Source: Flavobacterium psychrophilum
Lineage (GTDB): Bacteria; Bacteroidota; Bacteroidia; Flavobacteriales; Flavobacteriaceae
DNA: 16,011 bases
Assembly: GCA_945905915.1 (NCBI GenBank)
Contig: CAMDQL010000038.1
Span: 1 to 16,011 of the forward strand
Direction: 5' to 3'
The notes below the pieces were generated by a model. That model saw only the letters and a list, made by a program, of their open reading frames with translations, was not told where the DNA came from and did not search any database. Positions 1 to 6,869 of the stretch are shown in pieces; the stretch's first letter is position 1, and each line of letters opens with the position of its first letter. The translations under genes and the position numbers were made by a program.

Positions 1-501
1 AAATTAAAAGAATTGTGTACCACTAAAGGAGTAACTGCTATCGTAAGTACGGCTTTTATTCATGGTGGAAAAGGTTCGGCCGAAGTGGCGCAAAAAGTTA
101 TTGCCGAAATTGAAAAAGGAACGACAAATTACAAACCTTTATACCAACCTTCAGACAGTATTGAATATAAGATAAATACTGTAGCTAAAAAAATATATGG
201 TGCGAATGCAGTAGAGTTTTCACCAAAATCTAAAGCCCAATTAAAAATGATCAACGATTTAGGTTTTAGTCATTTCTCGGTATGTATGGCGAAAACACCA
301 GCGAGTTTTTCAGACAATGAAAAGTTAATTGGTAGACCAACGAATTTTGATATTACCGTTCGTGAATTTGAAATTTCTTCTGGAGCTGGATTTGTAGTAC
401 CACTTTTAGGAGATGTTATGCGAATGCCAGGTTTGCCTTCAGTTCCAAACGCAGAACGAATAGATATTGATAATAACGGAGTAATTACCGGATTGTCTTA
501 A
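1..501 (+). CDS. fhs: Formate-tetrahydrofolate ligase, C-terminal part (5' end outside window)
   Basis: This is the C-terminal 166 residues of formate-tetrahydrofolate ligase, the cytosolic enzyme that uses ATP to join formate to tetrahydrofolate, giving 10-formyl-THF for one-carbon metabolism. The frame is open from base 1, so the gene starts upstream of the window. The TTG at 13 is an internal Leu codon. Recognition rests on the family's C-terminal block, FVVPLLGDVMRMPGLPSVP followed by an acidic stretch and a VITGLS end, and on the preceding SVCMAKTPASFSD and GRPTNF segments. The family is usually about 555 residues, so roughly the last third is present. The gene ends in TAA and is followed after about 60 bases by a strong hairpin terminator. 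No promoter or start can be assessed here. Confidence 0.93.
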   Translation, partial: KLKELCTTKGVTAIVSTAFIHGGKGSAEVAQKVIAEIEKGTTNYKPLYQPSDSIEYKINTVAKKIYGANAVEFSPKSKAQLKMINDLGFSHFSVCMAKTPASFSDNEKLIGRPTNFDITVREFEISSGAGFVVPLLGDVMRMPGLPSVPNAERIDIDNNGVITGLS

Positions 502-560
502 TGTTTTGAAGCAAATAAATAATACAAATATTAACTAACCCTGATAGTAATGAAAATAAA

Positions 561-596
561 AAAGGGTCACTGAGGTTCTCGAAGTGACCTTTTTTT
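561..596. terminator. Bidirectional Rho-independent terminator between fhs and terC
   Basis: The stem is GGTCACT (565-571) paired with AGTGACC (583-589), with an 11-base loop. It is extended by A:T pairs, since an A run lies on the left flank and seven T residues (590-596) on the right. Because both flanks carry the matching run, the structure can terminate fhs on the plus strand and the terC operon arriving on the minus strand. Confidence 0.85.
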
Positions 597-656
597 ATTG
601 TAATGTATAGCAGGAAAATGGACCGCCAGTATGTCCCGAGCCATTCGTTCCTACTA

Positions 657-1427
657 TTATTTCTTTTTACGCATTTTCATATTAATAAACTCAACTGTTA
701 ATGAGAACGCAATTGCAAAATACAAATAGCCTTTTGGAACCGCACCCACATATTGACCTGCTAATTGCGCATGAGAGAGGTGCATACTTTCGGTAATTAA
801 CATAAAACCAATTAGGATTAAAAAGGCTAATCCTAAAATTTGAATAGAAGGATTCGCATTTACAAAATTTCCAACAGGAACAGCAAATAACATCATAACT
901 CCTACAGATATAACTACTGCTGTGACCATAATAACTAAAGCGCCCGGAACACCATTTGTCATGCCAACAGCCGTTAAAATACTATCAACTGAAAAGATTA
1001 AATCAATCAATAATATTTGAAGTATAACACTGCCAAAAGATTTAGCGGCACTCGATTGCATGCTTTTTTCTTCTTCGCCTTTATGGTCTACTTTTTCATG
1101 AATTTCTTTGGTGCTTTTATAAATTAAGAATAAACCACCTAATAATAATATTAAGGCTTGACCAGTTATATCAGCTGAAAACCATCCAAAGTCAAAGCTA
1201 AACCAAGGCGCTTTCATGGCAATCAATAGTGTAATTCCAAACAACAAGGCAATTCGCATAAACATTGCTAAAAACAAACCTAATTGAGTAGCTTTTTTGC
1301 GTTTTTCTTCGGGTAATTTACCTGTTACGATTGAGATAAAAATGATGTTGTCAATCCCTAAAATAATCTCTAAAAAAGTTAAAGTTAAAAGTGCTATCCA
1401 GGCATCGGGATTTAAAAATACTTCCAT
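657..1427 (-). CDS. TerC-family integral membrane protein, probable manganese exporter
   Basis: This 256-residue polytopic inner-membrane protein belongs to the TerC/Alx family, whose studied members export Mn(II). The family's paired acidic motifs are visible. In the first repeat, LEIILGIDN (about 19-27) carries Glu20 and Asp26. In the second, IDLIFSVDS (about 141-149) carries Asp142 and Asp148. Hydrophobic segments fill the protein, apart from a charged cytoplasmic loop around residues 103-127. The start is an ATG at 1427 followed directly by the usual MEVFLNPDAW N-terminus, and the length matches the family. It is the last gene of the minus-strand operon, 33 bases after the small lipoprotein gene, and is followed by the 561-596 terminator. 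No yybP-ykoY-like leader is recognisable upstream. The substrate is inferred from the family. An older tellurite-resistance label would also be found in databases. Confidence 0.9.
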   Translation of the reverse strand: MEVFLNPDAWIALLTLTFLEIILGIDNIIFISIVTGKLPEEKRKKATQLGLFLAMFMRIALLFGITLLIAMKAPWFSFDFGWFSADITGQALILLLGGLFLIYKSTKEIHEKVDHKGEEEKSMQSSAAKSFGSVILQILLIDLIFSVDSILTAVGMTNGVPGALVIMVTAVVISVGVMMLFAVPVGNFVNANPSIQILGLAFLILIGFMLITESMHLSHAQLAGQYVGAVPKGYLYFAIAFSLTVEFINMKMRKKK

Positions 1428-1460
1428 TTGTTTATGTTTTTGAAACTTATTATACGTTCA

Positions 1461-1832
1461 TTAATTTAATTTTGTTGCAGTTCCGCGCTGTTTTTTTGCA
1501 TCACCAACAAATGAATATTCAAAAGTGTATGATTTTGAGTTGGTTGTCAAAATTTTCATTTGTACTGGTTTCTTCTCAGCTCTGTTTTTGGGATGAATAT
1601 TTTGAATGACATATTCGCAATCATTCGTCCAACGTACTTTGAAAGTATCTATTTTGCCTTCATACGTTTCGATTTGAATGGAATCATTTCTTTCAAAAGT
1701 ACTCGTGTATTTTTTGCCTTCAATTTCAGTTTCAGAGGTGAATTTACCCGTTTTAAAATAGGCACAGTTTCGCTCTTGTTGGTAACATGAAGTTAAGAGT
1801 AAGAAAAAAAATCCTAAAAAAATAGATTTCAT
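1461..1832 (-). CDS. Small lipoprotein of unknown function (flavobacterial family)
   Basis: This 123-residue protein has a lipoprotein signal peptide: a short MK start, a run of Phe and Leu, then LLLTSC with the lipidated Cys at residue 16. An ATG at 1853 would extend it by seven residues and overlap the previous gene by 17 bases. I chose the ATG at 1832 because it gives a standard signal peptide and leaves a 4-base gap. The mature part is polar and Lys/Thr/Glu-rich, with predicted beta character and three further Cys-or-aromatic landmarks (NCAYF, NDCEYVI, YTFEYSFVG). I recall relatives of this protein in flavobacterial genomes labelled 'DNA topoisomerase IV', which nothing in the sequence supports. 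After the Cys comes YQQE, not a clear surface-export signal, so a periplasmic-facing anchor is as likely. It sits between the DUF6095-type gene and terC in the same operon. Confidence 0.8.
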   Translation of the reverse strand: MKSIFLGFFFLLLTSCYQQERNCAYFKTGKFTSETEIEGKKYTSTFERNDSIQIETYEGKIDTFKVRWTNDCEYVIQNIHPKNRAEKKPVQMKILTTNSKSYTFEYSFVGDAKKQRGTATKLN

Positions 1833-1836
1833 AATA

Positions 1837-2067
1837 TTAATTTTTATCACCATCGAATAAACTTTTTAAAATAGTAGTAATGCCTTTAAAGATTAGAAAC
1901 ATAGCGGCAAAACCAATGATTATTCCTAATATCAATACATAAACATATAACGGATGTTTCTCGTTTTTAAAGGCGCTAGTTATTACAACAGGTCCAATAA
2001 AAAGTAAAGGTAAAGCTGCAGCTAAATATTTAATTCCTTTTGCAAGAATAGATTTGTTTGTTGCCAT
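1837..2067 (-). CDS. DUF6095-type small membrane protein
   Basis: This 76-residue protein has two clear transmembrane segments: about 13-33 (LAAALPLLFIGPVVITSAF) and about 41-61 (YVYVLILGIIIGFAAMFLIF). A short charged loop, KNEKHP, lies between them, and the C-terminus is polar. I recognise the pattern as the DUF6095 family of Flavobacteriia, which has no known function. The ATG start at 2067 follows the murQ stop codon without any gap (TAA then ATG), which implies translational coupling. The stop lies 4 bases before the start of the next lipoprotein gene. The close packing says it is expressed with murQ, but a role in muropeptide recycling is only a guess. Confidence 0.8.
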   Translation of the reverse strand: MATNKSILAKGIKYLAAALPLLFIGPVVITSAFKNEKHPLYVYVLILGIIIGFAAMFLIFKGITTILKSLFDGDKN

Positions 2068-2886
2068 TTATTTCGAATTTAAATAAAAATCTACTGCATT
2101 TCTAACACTTCCGTGGGTGGCTAAAAGTTGGTTTGCTTCTTCATAAGTAACTGAAATTTCATCCATAATCATACGAGTTCCTCGGTCAACTAATTTGTTG
2201 TTACTCAGTTGCATATCTACCATCTTATTGCCTTTTACTTTACCTAACTGAATCATGGTTGAAGTGGAAATCATGTTCAAAACTAACTTTTGCGCTGTGC
2301 CTGCTTTCATGCGCGAACTACCGGTTACAAATTCTGGGCCTACAACGACATCAATAGGAAATTGCGCCGTTTTTGATAACGGACTTTCGGCATTGCAACT
2401 GATACTTCCGGTACAAATATTTTGTTGGTTACACTTTTCCAATCCGCCAATAACATACGGTGTAGTTCCTGAAGCGGCAATTCCAATAACCACATCGTTT
2501 TCATTAATATTCCAGGCTTGTAAGTCTTTCCAAGCTTGTTCTTTGTCGTCTTCTGCAAATTCAACTGCTTTTCTAATCGCGGTGTCGCCACCTGCAATAA
2601 TTCCAATAACCAAATCAAATGGAACACCAAAAGTTGGCGGACATTCAGAAGCATCTACAATGCCTAATCGCCCCGAAGTTCCTGCTCCAATATAAAATAA
2701 TCGACCGCCTTGTTTCATTTTGCTTACTACTTCGGTCACTAATTTTTCAATTTGAGGCAATGCTTTTTCAATGGCTAAAGGAACTGTTTTATCTTCCTGA
2801 TTCATATTAGCCAACAATTCGCTAACCGACATTTTTTCTAAATGTTCATATTTTGATGATTGTTCGGTGGTTTTAATAAAGTTCAT
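2068..2886 (-). CDS. murQ: N-acetylmuramic acid 6-phosphate etherase
   Basis: MurQ is a cytosolic lyase that cleaves the D-lactyl ether of MurNAc-6-phosphate to give GlcNAc-6-phosphate, part of cell-wall sugar recycling. The SIS-fold signature is plain: YIGAGTSGRLGIVDASECPP at 65-84. Glu81 matches the catalytic Glu83 of the E. coli enzyme. Glu112 falls where Glu114 would be if no gap is needed. Further family blocks are GIAASGTTPYVIGGL (about 135-149), PEFVTGSSRMKAGTAQK (about 184-200) and a C-terminal segment with a GSVRNAV motif. At 272 residues it is a little shorter than the roughly 300-residue E. coli enzyme, mostly at the ends, which is usual in this group. The ATG at 2886 opens 36 bases after the ZIP stop. 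No MurNAc kinase or transporter gene lies in the window. Confidence 0.95.
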   Translation of the reverse strand: MNFIKTTEQSSKYEHLEKMSVSELLANMNQEDKTVPLAIEKALPQIEKLVTEVVSKMKQGGRLFYIGAGTSGRLGIVDASECPPTFGVPFDLVIGIIAGGDTAIRKAVEFAEDDKEQAWKDLQAWNINENDVVIGIAASGTTPYVIGGLEKCNQQNICTGSISCNAESPLSKTAQFPIDVVVGPEFVTGSSRMKAGTAQKLVLNMISTSTMIQLGKVKGNKMVDMQLSNNKLVDRGTRMIMDEISVTYEEANQLLATHGSVRNAVDFYLNSK

Positions 2887-2922
2887 TTCAAATAGTGCTT
2901 TGGTTGAAAATAGTTTGGTAAA

Positions 2923-3657
2923 TTAATGCGAATGTCCCATTTCAATAAGGTAAGCTAAGGCAAATCCAAATACAATCATGGTAATTTTAGCCAAATTAAA
3001 CTTATGTCCTTCGTTACTTTCAAAAATAATGGTCGATGAAATATGAAATAAAATCCCAACTACAACTGCCGAAATTTCCTTAGAATAGTGTTGAGCAAAA
3101 TGCATTTGTTCAGCTAATAACGTTCCTAGTGGTGTCATTAGTGCAAAGGCAAACATAAAGGCAAAAATTGTCCATTTGTTCATTTTTGCATTCACAAAAA
3201 ACAAGGTTAATATAATGGCAATTGGAAAATGATGTACTGCAATTCCGTAGGCTAAATTTTGATTCTCATGAATTGGAAAACCTTCCAGTAAAGCATGAAT
3301 ACACAAACTAATAAACAACAACCAAGGAATGTGATGTAATTCGTTATGCTCATCTGTATGTACATGAACATGACCGTGTTCGGCTCCTTTGGAGAAAAAT
3401 TCTAATAAGATTTGGAACAAAATTCCAATCATAATGAACACGCCAACAGGTAATGAAGCATGTTTAGCTTCGCCATTGTGAAGGTGATTATGTCCTTCGC
3501 TAAATAATTCGGGTAATAAATGTAAAACCGTTAGTGACAGTAAAAAAGCGCCACTGAACGCCAACAATAGTTTAATATTTGTTTTCTTTTGAGGTTTCAA
3601 AAACAGAGCAATTAAAAACCCAATAATAACTGCTGAGAAGGTGATGATATAGTGCAT
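2923..3657 (-). CDS. ZIP-family divalent metal transporter
   Basis: This 244-residue protein has about eight hydrophobic segments and belongs to the ZIP family, whose members move Zn(II), Fe(II) or Mn(II) into the cytoplasm. The intramembrane metal site is visible as HALLEG (121-126, TM4) and VHHFP (141-145, TM5). These correspond to the HNxxEG and HExPH-type motifs. Two His-rich loops, about 55-66 (SEGHNHLH) and 94-109 (HGHVHVHTDEHNELHH), resemble metal-sensing loops of other ZIPs. The C-terminus ends GHSH. Its ATG overlaps the methyltransferase stop by one base (TAATG), so the two are translationally coupled. Metal preference cannot be read from the sequence. In the same operon, TerC may work in the opposite direction. 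Confidence 0.9.
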   Translation of the reverse strand: MHYIITFSAVIIGFLIALFLKPQKKTNIKLLLAFSGAFLLSLTVLHLLPELFSEGHNHLHNGEAKHASLPVGVFIMIGILFQILLEFFSKGAEHGHVHVHTDEHNELHHIPWLLFISLCIHALLEGFPIHENQNLAYGIAVHHFPIAIILTLFFVNAKMNKWTIFAFMFAFALMTPLGTLLAEQMHFAQHYSKEISAVVVGILFHISSTIIFESNEGHKFNLAKITMIVFGFALAYLIEMGHSH

Positions 3658-4421
3658 TATTTGAAAATCATGATTAAACGTTCCGATTGATTTTTATAAT
3701 ATTTCCGTAATTTATAATCGCCAAAAATGTCCAATAGGAAAATACCTGCTGCTTCCATCATTTGTTCAAAATCGGCTAAGCGAAGGGCTTGTACTTTTTC
3801 GGTAAAATGAAACTTTTTGCCTTTATCTTCAAAATCAATTTCTTTGAAAATGTGTCCGTCTTTTAAATAACGTTTGATGTAAAAATCAATTCCATCCACC
3901 GATTTTACTTCATTGGAAACCAAATTTTCTATTACATAATCCACATTCATGAAATCAATTACAGCAAAACCCGTTTCGGTCAAACTATTGTGAATGGCTT
4001 TTACGGTTCTGTAATTATCAGCATCGTCTTCAAAATAACCAAAGCTAGTAAATAAATTAAAAATCGCATCATATTTTTCAATAAAAGGCTCGCGCATGTC
4101 GTGCACTTTGAAATGTAGTTTTTCATTGGCAAACTTAGAAGCTTCTGCAATGCTATTTTCGGATAAATCGGCACCAGTAACGTCATAATCTAACGAATTC
4201 AAATAAATTGCATGACGTCCTTTTCCACAAGCCAAATCTAATATTTTTGCATCATCAGGAAGATTTAAATACTGTGTTAAATTATCAATTAACAATTGCG
4301 CTTCTTCTTCGTTTCGCTCTTTGTATAAAATATGATAATAAGGAGTGTCAAACCAAGATTCAAACCAATTTATGGGCTGTTGGTCATTTAGAGTGGAAAG
4401 TTTGTTGCTTTTGTCAGACAT
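3657..4421 (-). CDS. Class I SAM-dependent methyltransferase, substrate unknown
   Basis: This 254-residue cytosolic methyltransferase of the Rossmann-like class I type shows motif I, KILDLACGKGRHA, at 59-71. Motif II follows as VTGADLS (81-87), then an acidic DAIFNLFTSFGYF block near motif IV. The domain architecture is that of 'methyltransferase domain 25/11' small-molecule enzymes. Nothing in the N-terminal 40 residues or the C-terminal beta segments identifies the substrate. It is the first gene of the six-gene minus-strand operon. The ATG at 4421 lies about 25 bases from a predicted promoter start point. The gene order methyltransferase - ZIP - murQ - DUF6095 - lipoprotein - terC looks familiar from flavobacteria, but a functional link to metals or the wall is unproven. 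Confidence 0.85.
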   Translation of the reverse strand: MSDKSNKLSTLNDQQPINWFESWFDTPYYHILYKERNEEEAQLLIDNLTQYLNLPDDAKILDLACGKGRHAIYLNSLDYDVTGADLSENSIAEASKFANEKLHFKVHDMREPFIEKYDAIFNLFTSFGYFEDDADNYRTVKAIHNSLTETGFAVIDFMNVDYVIENLVSNEVKSVDGIDFYIKRYLKDGHIFKEIDFEDKGKKFHFTEKVQALRLADFEQMMEAAGIFLLDIFGDYKLRKYYKNQSERLIMIFK

Positions 4422-4449
4422 TAATTTTTAATTCATTTCTTTAAAGAAG

Positions 4450-4468
4450 CAAATTTAATGTATTTTTG
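4450..4468. promoter_or_regulatory. Back-to-back divergent promoters of the methyltransferase operon and the rlmL-like gene
   Basis: Two perfect Bacteroidota -7 boxes (TAnnTTTG) lie three bases apart and face outward. TATTTTTG at 4461-4468 reads right, towards the gene at 4534. TAAATTTG, the complement of 4450-4457, reads left, towards the gene ending at 4421. Predicted transcript starts are about 4473 (+) and 4445 (-), giving leaders near 60 and 24 bases. No good TTTG -33 box is present at the usual 17-23 base spacing on either side. The region is a near palindrome, GCAAATTTA/TATTTTTGC. Confidence 0.55.
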
Positions 4469-4533
4469 CAGAAGAATGGCTTAAATATTCATATTGCACT
4501 ATGATTTTTTGCATTTGAACTTTAAATTGAAGA

Positions 4534-5712
4534 ATGGAAAATTTTAAAATGACGGCCAAGACTTTTTTTGGCTTTGAAGAGATATTAGCTAAAGAACTTC
4601 AACTTCTTGGTGCGCAACAAGTCGAAATTGGAACAAGGGTTGTCCATTTTAAAGGCGATAAAGGATTTATGTACAAAGCTAATTTAGCCTTGCGAACCGC
4701 TTTAAAAATTTTAAAACCCATCAAGACGTTTAGAGCTCATAATGAAAAGACGTTATATGACGGAATTCGATCTATTGATTGGACCGATTATTTGAGTGCT
4801 CAACATTCATTTTTAGTTGAAACCACGTTGCATTCTGAAAATTTCAATCACAGTCAATTCGTGGCTTTAAAGTCTAAAGATGCCATTGTAGACCAATTTA
4901 GAGATATTGACGGAAAGCGTCCAAGTATTGATAAAGACTTTCCCGATTTACAAATTCATGTACACATTGATCGAGATACGGTAACGGTTTCCTTGGATTC
5001 TTCTGGTGCTTCGTTGCACCATAGAGGATATCGGACAGCCACAAATATTGCACCAATAAACGAAGTATTAGCTGCAGGAATGTTGCTGTTATCGGGCTGG
5101 GAAGGTAAAAGCCATTTCCTAGACCCTATGTGTGGTTCTGGAACTATTTTAGCCGAAGCAGCCATGATTGCTTGTAATATTCCGGCAAATATTAATCGAA
5201 AAGAGTTTGGTTTTGAAAAATGGAAGGATTGGGATGCTGAATTATTCGACAATATTCTAGAATCGCTATTAAAAAAAACTCGCGAGTTTCATTATACTAT
5301 TCAAGGTTATGATAAAGCACCTAGTGCGGCCGCTAAAGCAAAAGATAATATCAAAAATGCTAATTTGGATGAATATGTAAAAGTGAGTAATGATAATTTC
5401 TTTGATTCAAAAAAAACAACCGAAGGGCCATTGCATATGGTGTTTAATCCGCCTTATGGAGAGCGGTTAGATATTGATATGGAACGTTTTTACCGAGAAA
5501 TAGGCGATACTTTAAAACAAAGTTATCCCAATACAAATGCTTGGTTTATTACCGCCAATTTAGAAGCGTTGAAATTTGTGGGCTTAAAGCCGAGCCGAAA
5601 AATTAAACTTTTCAATGCAAAATTAGAAACCCGTTTTGTGAAATATGAAATGTATGAAGGCAGCAAAAAGGGGAAGTATATGGTACAGGATGGAGATGGA
5701 AGTAGGGAGTAG
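4534..5712 (+). CDS. THUMP-domain 23S rRNA guanine-N2 methyltransferase (RlmL N-terminal module type)
   Basis: This 392-residue RNA methyltransferase has a ferredoxin-like and THUMP region (about 1-155) followed by a class I methyltransferase domain. The SAM-binding motif is LDPMCGSGTILAEA at 196-209. The catalytic NPPYGERL at 305-312 is the N6/N2-amino methyltransferase signature shared with the m2G2445 half of E. coli RlmL. Here it stands alone and is not fused to an RlmK-like domain, as in many bacteria outside the gamma group. An ATG six codons in (4549) is an alternative start. The last 8-10 residues (VQDGDGSRE) do not look like the family end. They are encoded by a G-rich repeat tract (5686-5718) that also supplies the TAG stop. 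The predicted promoter is at 4461-4468. Substrate assignment to G2445 is by family only. Confidence 0.9.
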   Translation: MENFKMTAKTFFGFEEILAKELQLLGAQQVEIGTRVVHFKGDKGFMYKANLALRTALKILKPIKTFRAHNEKTLYDGIRSIDWTDYLSAQHSFLVETTLHSENFNHSQFVALKSKDAIVDQFRDIDGKRPSIDKDFPDLQIHVHIDRDTVTVSLDSSGASLHHRGYRTATNIAPINEVLAAGMLLLSGWEGKSHFLDPMCGSGTILAEAAMIACNIPANINRKEFGFEKWKDWDAELFDNILESLLKKTREFHYTIQGYDKAPSAAAKAKDNIKNANLDEYVKVSNDNFFDSKKTTEGPLHMVFNPPYGERLDIDMERFYREIGDTLKQSYPNTNAWFITANLEALKFVGLKPSRKIKLFNAKLETRFVKYEMYEGSKKGKYMVQDGDGSRE

Positions 5713-5718
5713 GGAGTA
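5686..5718 (+). repeat. G-rich tandem tract overlapping the end of the rlmL-like gene
   Basis: A purine-rich tract ends in two and a half copies of the 7-base unit AGTAGGG (5701-5718). The stop codon TAG at 5710-5712 lies inside the tract. The base use differs from the AT-rich surroundings. It resembles the left arm of the imperfect hairpin at 10098-10161, which also directly follows a plus-strand gene. Confidence 0.6.
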
Positions 5719-5767
5719 TTTATAAGTTATACAATAATTAAACAGAAATAAATCAACAATAAAAAAT

Positions 5768-6001
5768 ATGAGTAAAAAAGTAAAAGCATTTCTATACAAC
5801 TTCTTGGGGTTTGTCGTAATTTATTTACCTACTTTGTATCTTGTCAACAATGTTACTCATTTGCAGGGTTTTTGGGTTCCGATGACTGGTTTTATGGTGG
5901 CCTTACTTTTGGCACCAAAGTTTCAAGCTGTAAAAACCAACGAAGGAGAAAAAATCTTTATGAAGTGGTTATTTATTAAAGGAGTGAAAGAGGTGAAGTA
6001 A
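5768..6001 (+). CDS. Small membrane protein of unknown function
   Basis: This 77-residue protein has two hydrophobic segments, about 8-26 (FLYNFLGFVVIYLPTLYLV) and about 33-50 (QGFWVPMTGFMVALLLAP). They are followed by a basic, probably cytoplasmic, tail ending in GVKEVK. The basic N-terminus MSKKVK suggests that both ends are inside. I do not recognise a named family. It starts with ATG 55 bases after the rlmL-like gene and is closed by its own hairpin terminator 2 bases after the stop. It therefore probably shares the transcript of the upstream gene, since no TAnnTTTG box lies in the gap. The AT-rich, A-loaded leader just before the ATG is typical of translated genes in this phylum. Confidence 0.75.
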   Translation: MSKKVKAFLYNFLGFVVIYLPTLYLVNNVTHLQGFWVPMTGFMVALLLAPKFQAVKTNEGEKIFMKWLFIKGVKEVK

Positions 6002-6002
6002 T

Positions 6003-6032
6003 AAAATCCTGAGAAAAATCAGGATTTTTTTT
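6003..6032 (+). terminator. Rho-independent terminator after the small membrane protein gene
   Basis: The perfect 10-base stem AAAATCCTGA (6003-6012) / TCAGGATTTT (6019-6028) has a six-base loop and runs into a T tract to 6032. On the minus strand it ends in TTTTATTA, so it may also weakly stop the DUF2490-type operon that arrives from 6079. The remaining bases 6033-6078 hold nothing recognisable. Confidence 0.85.
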
Positions 6033-6078
6033 ATAATCTAAAATAGCGAGTAGCTATAAACAGCTGATGGTACAGTTT

Positions 6079-6858
6079 TTATTTCTTTGTTGTCAAGTCA
6101 ATATTGAAATAAGCGTTTAAAATAAGTCCATTGTTATGTTGAAATACATTTCTGTTGTTTACTTCACGTCCAAGTTGAAGTATTTGGTTTAAATAACCTC
6201 CTTCAATTCTTATTGATGGACTAAATTTGTATCCAAGTAATATAACAACTCTATTTTGATCAAAAATATTTTCGTTAACATTTTTGCCAAAGCCTATAAA
6301 AACTTCATCATAAATTGCTAAGTAAGCTGTTTTATCTTTAATTTCTTTGCCTTTCAATGGAATTTGCATACGAAACATATATCTTAATCTATTCAAAAAC
6401 GGGAATTCATCCTCAGTTGTCAAATTAGCGTTTGAATATCGTCCTACCCAACGTTGTTCAAGCATAAACCGGTGGGACAAATCGACAATAGAAACTTTAT
6501 CGGTTATAGTTGCCATTTGAAATAAACGATGTTCGGTAAAATCTTTCCCCATTCCGTTAATAGGAATTTCTCCATAAGGAAATGTTTCTATCCAAGCATA
6601 ACCAAGTCTCAATTGTATTCTAGGGTTGAGATGGTAATTAACTCCAACTCGCAATAAACTCTGTTGCCATTCAGTAATTGTTTCAGTTCTACGAAACTGA
6701 TATTCAGTGTGGATACCAAACTTTTGAGAAACTTTAAATGTCCCAAAATAATTATACCATCCGATAGTATTGTGGTTGTTTATCCTAGAATTTTGAGCAT
6801 TTATTGAGCTTGAAAAACTTAATAAAAGAATAATGAAAAAAACTATTTTTTTATTCAT
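6079..6858 (-). CDS. DUF2490-type outer-membrane beta-barrel candidate
   Basis: This 259-residue protein has a Sec signal peptide (basic MNKK, hydrophobic 5-18, probable cleavage after INA at 21). The mature part alternates aromatic and polar residues in strand-like segments. Examples are TIGWYNYFGTFKV, FGIHTEYQFRR, LRVGVNYHLNPRIQLRLGYAW and a final LNAYFNIDL. The pattern and the opening 'WYNYFG ... TEYQFRR ... Q.LLR.G' match the DUF2490 family of predicted outer-membrane proteins, which has no known function. A barrel is inferred from the strand pattern. It is the last gene of the rlmD transcript, starting 11 bases after the DUF6048-type stop. It ends with TTTKK, so the C-terminal aromatic residue common in porins is missing. 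Confidence 0.8.
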   Translation of the reverse strand: MNKKIVFFIILLLSFSSSINAQNSRINNHNTIGWYNYFGTFKVSQKFGIHTEYQFRRTETITEWQQSLLRVGVNYHLNPRIQLRLGYAWIETFPYGEIPINGMGKDFTEHRLFQMATITDKVSIVDLSHRFMLEQRWVGRYSNANLTTEDEFPFLNRLRYMFRMQIPLKGKEIKDKTAYLAIYDEVFIGFGKNVNENIFDQNRVVILLGYKFSPSIRIEGGYLNQILQLGREVNNRNVFQHNNGLILNAYFNIDLTTKK

Positions 6859-6869
6859 TTTACGTTTGA

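Noticed and set aside
1428..1460. Separate promoter or Mn riboswitch for terC
   Set aside because: The gap is only 33 bases, the best box (TAAGTTTC) misses the final G, and no structured leader is visible.
1461..1832. 'DNA topoisomerase IV' as a name for the small lipoprotein
   Set aside because: The protein is a short lipoprotein without any topoisomerase domain; the label, as I recall it from databases, appears to be a propagated error.
2340..2654. 104-codon minus-strand frame
   Set aside because: It is an out-of-frame shadow within murQ.
2255..2695. Long plus-strand frame of 146 codons
   Set aside because: It lies wholly antisense to murQ, which has clear catalytic motifs, and its own translation shows no family-like features.
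4956..5252. 98-codon minus-strand frame
   Set aside because: It is antisense to the conserved methyltransferase motifs of the rlmL-like gene and looks non-coding.
5701..5718. AGTAGGG repeats as a CRISPR array or phase-variable coding repeat
   Set aside because: The units are contiguous and only 7 bases long, with no spacers. Frame changes would alter only a few terminal residues.
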